NCBI GenBank assembly: GCA_964019335.1
Contig: OZ025744.1
Coordinates: forward strand, 265,314-329,313
Reading direction: 5' to 3'
Origin: Diplonema japonicum
Taxonomy: Eukaryota; Euglenozoa; Diplonemea; Diplonemida; Diplonemidae
DNA: 64,000 nucleotides
Positions within the stretch are counted from its first letter, which is position 1. Every line of letters begins with the position of its first letter. A program made the translations under genes and the position numbers. The notes beneath the pieces were generated by a model. That model saw only the letters and a program-made list of their open reading frames with translations, made no database searches and was not told the origin of the DNA. Positions 62,391 through 64,000 of the stretch are shown in pieces.

Positions 62391-64000
62391 TTAGTTACCC
62401 ATAAGCCGGGACAAAGCATTGCCCTGTTCTCCATGTCCCCGCCTCACAGCGGAAGTGGTGGTCTGTTCAGGGACGGGTGAAGATGTAGAAGATGGGTACC
62501 AAGGTTTGGTTCCCGGTGGGCCCAAAATGGTGTGAATAGGTGTTGTGTCTGTGTGGAAAGCAACGGTCTCAGACTCGAGGCCCTTGGGGCGGATTCCTAT
62601 GTGAGAGAGGAGTATGGTGGTTGTGTTTGCAAGGTCCTCTTCGTCACTATACTTCTCTTCTGTGCCCTTCTCCCAGTTCCCTCCGACGATGCCAAGCATC
62701 ACAGACTCTACGCTCCCTATGCATAGCAGCCCTATCTTGTGTCCTGCACCTCCATCCAGCCCTGCCTGTCTGCACACCCCTTTGGCATCTCGGACATGCA
62801 CTACGACGCTGCACAAGAACACGTATCCCTGCTTCACCTCCTCCTTTAGAAGGTCCACCCATGCGCCCGCGTAGATGTAAACCTGACCGAAGCTCCACGC
62901 TTCTTCCAGGAGTACGAACAGTGCCTGCATGGTGAGGCGGACAAGCTCCGCGTGGTGCTGCTGGGGAACGTTAGTGAGGTCCTGCGGTCTACAGCCCAGT
63001 GGCGTGAGAGATATGGTGTCCATCTTGTTCTGCTGGAAAGCAGAAAGCACGCAACGCCAAGTCTGAGTCATCCTGAGCTTGTACTGGTACCTAGCAGTGG
63101 GAAGCCAGTCGCCGGCATCACCGTAGAAGTACTTCCCCAGTTCGCCAGGGCCTGCATGGCGGGACGTGAAGTTGGGTGACGCAGCAGTGACGATCGTGAT
63201 GGGCTCGCCTTTGTTTGGCTCCAGCTGGTTGGTAACATCGTTTGTGGAGATGGTGAGGAGGTGCCCGATCACCTTCGTGCAGCAGAAAGATGCCAGCTCT
63301 GAAATAGAGTACTTTAGGATCATATCTAAATCCCGCTTCGTCCACCCGTCGGAAAGCGACCCCTTCCGTGCCTCAAGCCACGACCCTGCTTGCTGCATGA
63401 GGAATAGCTCCGCTTTCCAGTCAGCCGCTTGTTCTGCCAGCCTGTCAACCATCCACAATGCTTCGGCTTTTTCCTCGTCATTTCCCGACCCTCTCACGTC
63501 CGCGTAGTGCTTCTCCGCTCCCACCACCAGCTTTGTAGTGGTGTCGGCCGACGCGTCCAACACATCTGCAAGAGGGAAGTGCTGCCGCATTGTAAAGTAT
63601 GTCACCGTCTTCACTGTCACCATCTTCTGGAGCACCCTGCGCACGTCGACCATCGCTGTGTGCTGCGTTATGAAGCTGCACGACGACACAATGCTCATCG
63701 CACCCTCGCATGCCAGCTGGAAGCTCCTGTTCCCGTACATCTTCGTCAGGACAGGGTCAGCGTTCATGTTGGTTGTCTGGTTTGCGACACCGCCGAGGAC
63801 CATCGTCAGCGAAGCAAGGCCTGTGGGGAACCTCGTGCGCACCGCGATCCCAGGGATGCCGTGCTTCCATTCCACCGAACGCGACTCGTCCCGCCCAAGC
63901 CACTGCAGTATAGAAGTGCCAAGACGGTACTTAGCTGGAATGAAGGCAGCGGGTGCATCGGGAATGGTGGGGTCCCATTCACCGTCGCTGTTGGCTACGA
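62391..64000 (-). CDS. Partial large protein, possible macrodomain-like region (5' end outside window)
   Basis: The frame is open to the window edge; about 536 codons are visible, ending LSRLMGN with a stop at 62391. The N-terminal part seen includes WDPTIPDAPAAFIPAKYRLG and a helical region of about 200 residues. A later block (GEPITIVTAASPNF, then TARYQYKLRMTQTWRCVLSAF and DTISLTPLGC) has the strand-helix order and Asn/Gly-rich turns of macrodomain-like folds, but the residues that bind ADP-ribose are not certain. The C-terminal 80 residues are Pro/Thr/Ser-rich. It ends only 127 nt before the O-FucT-like start, as expected in a compact directional cluster. Family not established. Confidence 0.6.
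   Translation of the reverse strand, partial: VANSDGEWDPTIPDAPAAFIPAKYRLGTSILQWLGRDESRSVEWKHGIPGIAVRTRFPTGLASLTMVLGGVANQTTNMNADPVLTKMYGNRSFQLACEGAMSIVSSCSFITQHTAMVDVRRVLQKMVTVKTVTYFTMRQHFPLADVLDASADTTTKLVVGAEKHYADVRGSGNDEEKAEALWMVDRLAEQAADWKAELFLMQQAGSWLEARKGSLSDGWTKRDLDMILKYSISELASFCCTKVIGHLLTISTNDVTNQLEPNKGEPITIVTAASPNFTSRHAGPGELGKYFYGDAGDWLPTARYQYKLRMTQTWRCVLSAFQQNKMDTISLTPLGCRPQDLTNVPQQHHAELVRLTMQALFVLLEEAWSFGQVYIYAGAWVDLLKEEVKQGYVFLCSVVVHVRDAKGVCRQAGLDGGAGHKIGLLCIGSVESVMLGIVGGNWEKGTEEKYSDEEDLANTTTILLSHIGIRPKGLESETVAFHTDTTPIHTILGPPGTKPWYPSSTSSPVPEQTTTSAVRRGHGEQGNALSRLMGN

Noticed and set aside
1-64000. Spliced-leader RNA, rRNA or snRNA genes
   Set aside because: I looked by eye for known euglenozoan leader and snRNA-like motifs and found none; a covariance-model search would be needed to exclude them.

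Overview
This window looks like nuclear DNA of a protist. The best fit is Euglenozoa, probably a diplonemid-like flagellate; this is inference, because no rRNA or spliced-leader gene was found. Three things point that way. Every intact gene I can support (20 genes, plus three tentative small ORFs) is on the minus strand, as in the directional gene clusters of Euglenozoa. The proteins are eukaryotic: proteasome ATPase Rpt6, a UBE2L3-like E2, RBR and RING E3 ligases, a centrin, a SUMF2-like protein and a lysosomal-type N-acetyltransferase. One long coiled-coil protein resembles paraflagellar rod proteins. Coding DNA has mixed composition and is embedded in intergenic DNA full of A, T, G and C homopolymers.

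At least nine genes carry conventional GT-AG introns, 17 in total and 42-85 nt long. Most consist largely of one A run (or T run) in the sense strand. Each intron was called because removing it restores a conserved reading frame, and the exon sums divide by three. Several apparent stop codons or lysine/phenylalanine runs are therefore intronic.

Layout: 1-13.7 kb is gene-poor, with an IQ-like protein (2.0-2.9 kb), a 2-kb inverted-repeat element (3.05-5.04 kb), an RBR E3 ligase (6.7-7.7 kb) and a second IQ-like protein (12.0-12.6 kb). 13.7-27.6 kb holds a UBC-SPRY fusion, a centrin, a membrane RING protein, a hypothetical protein, Rpt6 and an E2 enzyme. 27.6-46.8 kb is mostly repeats: a piggyBac element with TTAA duplications, a second inverted-repeat element, hairpin-tailed MITE-like elements, a tRNA-derived SINE and two broken ubiquitin-like/leucine-rich-repeat genes. 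Among these sit a dolichyl-diphosphatase-like PAP2 protein, a SUMF2-like protein and a tandem set of tiny paralogous ORFs. 46.8-64 kb is a dense unidirectional block: hypothetical protein, CDP-alcohol phosphotransferase, HGSNAT-like acetyltransferase, coiled-coil protein, M16 metalloprotease homologue with a broken zinc motif, PFR-like coiled coil, O-fucosyltransferase-like protein and a partial gene running off the window.

Functionally there is a visible excess of ubiquitin-pathway components (E2, E2-like fusion, RBR E3, membrane RING E3, proteasome ATPase, ubiquitin-like pseudogenes). There is also a secretory/endomembrane group (PAP2, SUMF2-like, CDP-alcohol phosphotransferase, HGSNAT-like, O-FucT-like). 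Co-transcription in Euglenozoa usually does not imply shared function, so these groupings are observations and not evidence of pathways.
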